Under the pieces are notes generated by a model. That model was not told the origin of the DNA. It did not search any database and was given only the letters and a program-made list of their open reading frames with translations. Source: Verrucomicrobiales bacterium (GTDB taxonomy: Bacteria; Verrucomicrobiota; Verrucomicrobiia; Verrucomicrobiales; Verrucomicrobiaceae). Taken from it: a DNA stretch of 13,204 nt. The position numbers were made by a program, and so were the translations under genes. The stretch spans positions 1 through 13,204 of the forward strand of contig DNXB01000289.1 in assembly GCA_003506995.1 (NCBI GenBank), in the 5' to 3' direction. Position 1 is the stretch's first letter. The number at the start of each line of letters is the position of its first letter. Shown in pieces: positions 13,066 through 13,204 of the stretch.

Positions 13066-13204
13066 ATGTCCGATCAACCCAATCGCAACCGCAATCGCAA
13101 CCGCAATCGCAACCGCAGTCGTGGCCCCCGCCCCGACGGTCCGCGCCCCACCCGTGAAGGCCGCGACCGCGAGCCCGAGCGCACCGGAATGCAAAAATTC
13201 CTGA
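13066..13204 (+). CDS. Start of a gene with Arg/Asn-repeat extension; possible RluB/RsuA-type pseudouridine synthase
   Basis: From the ATG at 13066 the frame reads through the right edge: MSDQPNRNRN, further NR repeats, SRGPRPDGPRPTREGRDREPERTG, then MQKFL. The final CTGA at the edge is CTG plus one base, not a stop. The first ~40 residues are a very basic, disordered tail with Asn-Arg repeats. MQKFL is how the S4 domain of RluB/RsuA-family rRNA pseudouridine synthases often begins (then typically A-R-A-G-V-x-S-R-R), and members from this bacterial group often carry basic N-terminal tails, so that is my best guess. Only five residues support it, so another RNA-binding protein is quite possible. 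The ATG has no Shine-Dalgarno sequence; CACACCAACACACC precedes it. Codon periodicity is clean, so the gene itself is likely. Confidence 0.55.
   Translation, partial: MSDQPNRNRNRNRNRNRSRGPRPDGPRPTREGRDREPERTGMQKFL
13081..13116 (+). repeat. 12-bp tandem repeat, 3 perfect copies, coding
   Basis: AATCGCAACCGC is repeated at 13081-13092, 13093-13104 and 13105-13116, with a decayed fourth unit after it. Each unit encodes Asn-Arg-Asn-Arg in the frame starting at 13066. It is an in-frame microsatellite that can expand or shrink by four codons without breaking the frame. Confidence 0.9.

Noticed and set aside
13081..13116. CRISPR-like array
   Set aside because: Repeats are 12 bp, contiguous, without spacers, and in frame inside a coding start.
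12622..13194. 191-codon N-terminal extension of the glutaredoxin frame on the - strand
   Set aside because: The extension is Gly/Arg/Ala-rich low-complexity sequence overlapping a gap and the + strand gene at 13066. The glutaredoxin fold starts right at Met 12621, and GC-rich sequence commonly lacks stops by chance.

Overview
The window is GC-rich, densely coded bacterial chromosome. A TonB/ExbB/ExbD cluster, a secreted sulfatase with a DUF4976-like C-terminus, a periplasmic di-heme peroxidase, a secreted beta-helix protein and the near absence of Shine-Dalgarno sites together suggest a Gram-negative member of the Planctomycetes-Verrucomicrobia-Chlamydiae group. My best guess is a Verrucomicrobium/Prosthecobacter-like organism. 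This is inferred from gene content; there is no rRNA or other taxonomic marker in the window.

Layout. (1) 2-2339, + strand: a TonB-like protein whose 5' end lies outside the window, then ExbB/TolQ-type and ExbD/TolR-type proteins, together an energy-transducing complex of the inner membrane. (2) 2500-3522, - strand: a cytochrome c peroxidase/MauG-family di-heme protein, convergent with exbD and separated from it by a strong hairpin terminator. (3) 3660-5033, + strand: an exported right-handed beta-helix protein. (4) 5142-7993, + strand: a large ABC-2-like permease followed by two uncharacterised proteins, each with a single C-terminal membrane helix. The gap before this operon is almost filled by an inverted repeat containing heptamer tandem repeats. 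(5) 7978-8697: a small DUF4160-DUF2442 gene pair on the - strand, bracketed by an exact 16-bp direct repeat. The left copy is the 3' end and stop codon of the preceding gene, so the pair looks like an inserted cassette. (6) 8700-10277, - strand: an exported formylglycine-type sulfatase. (7) 10706-12621, - strand: a glutaredoxin-like protein, a DUF6580-like membrane protein and a PotD-like solute-binding protein; the last two overlap as ATGA. No PotABC transporter is present. (8) 13066-end, + strand: the start of a gene with an Arg/Asn-repeat extension, possibly an rRNA pseudouridine synthase.

The TonB system, sulfatase, beta-helix protein and solute-binding protein fit a lifestyle of scavenging complex (perhaps sulfated) polymers, but they are not one operon. 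The two most notable signals are the direct-repeat-bounded DUF4160/DUF2442 cassette and the orphan PotD-like protein, which is translationally coupled to a DUF6580-like membrane protein and has an altered ligand pocket. No complete, clearly new defence or mobile system was recognised.
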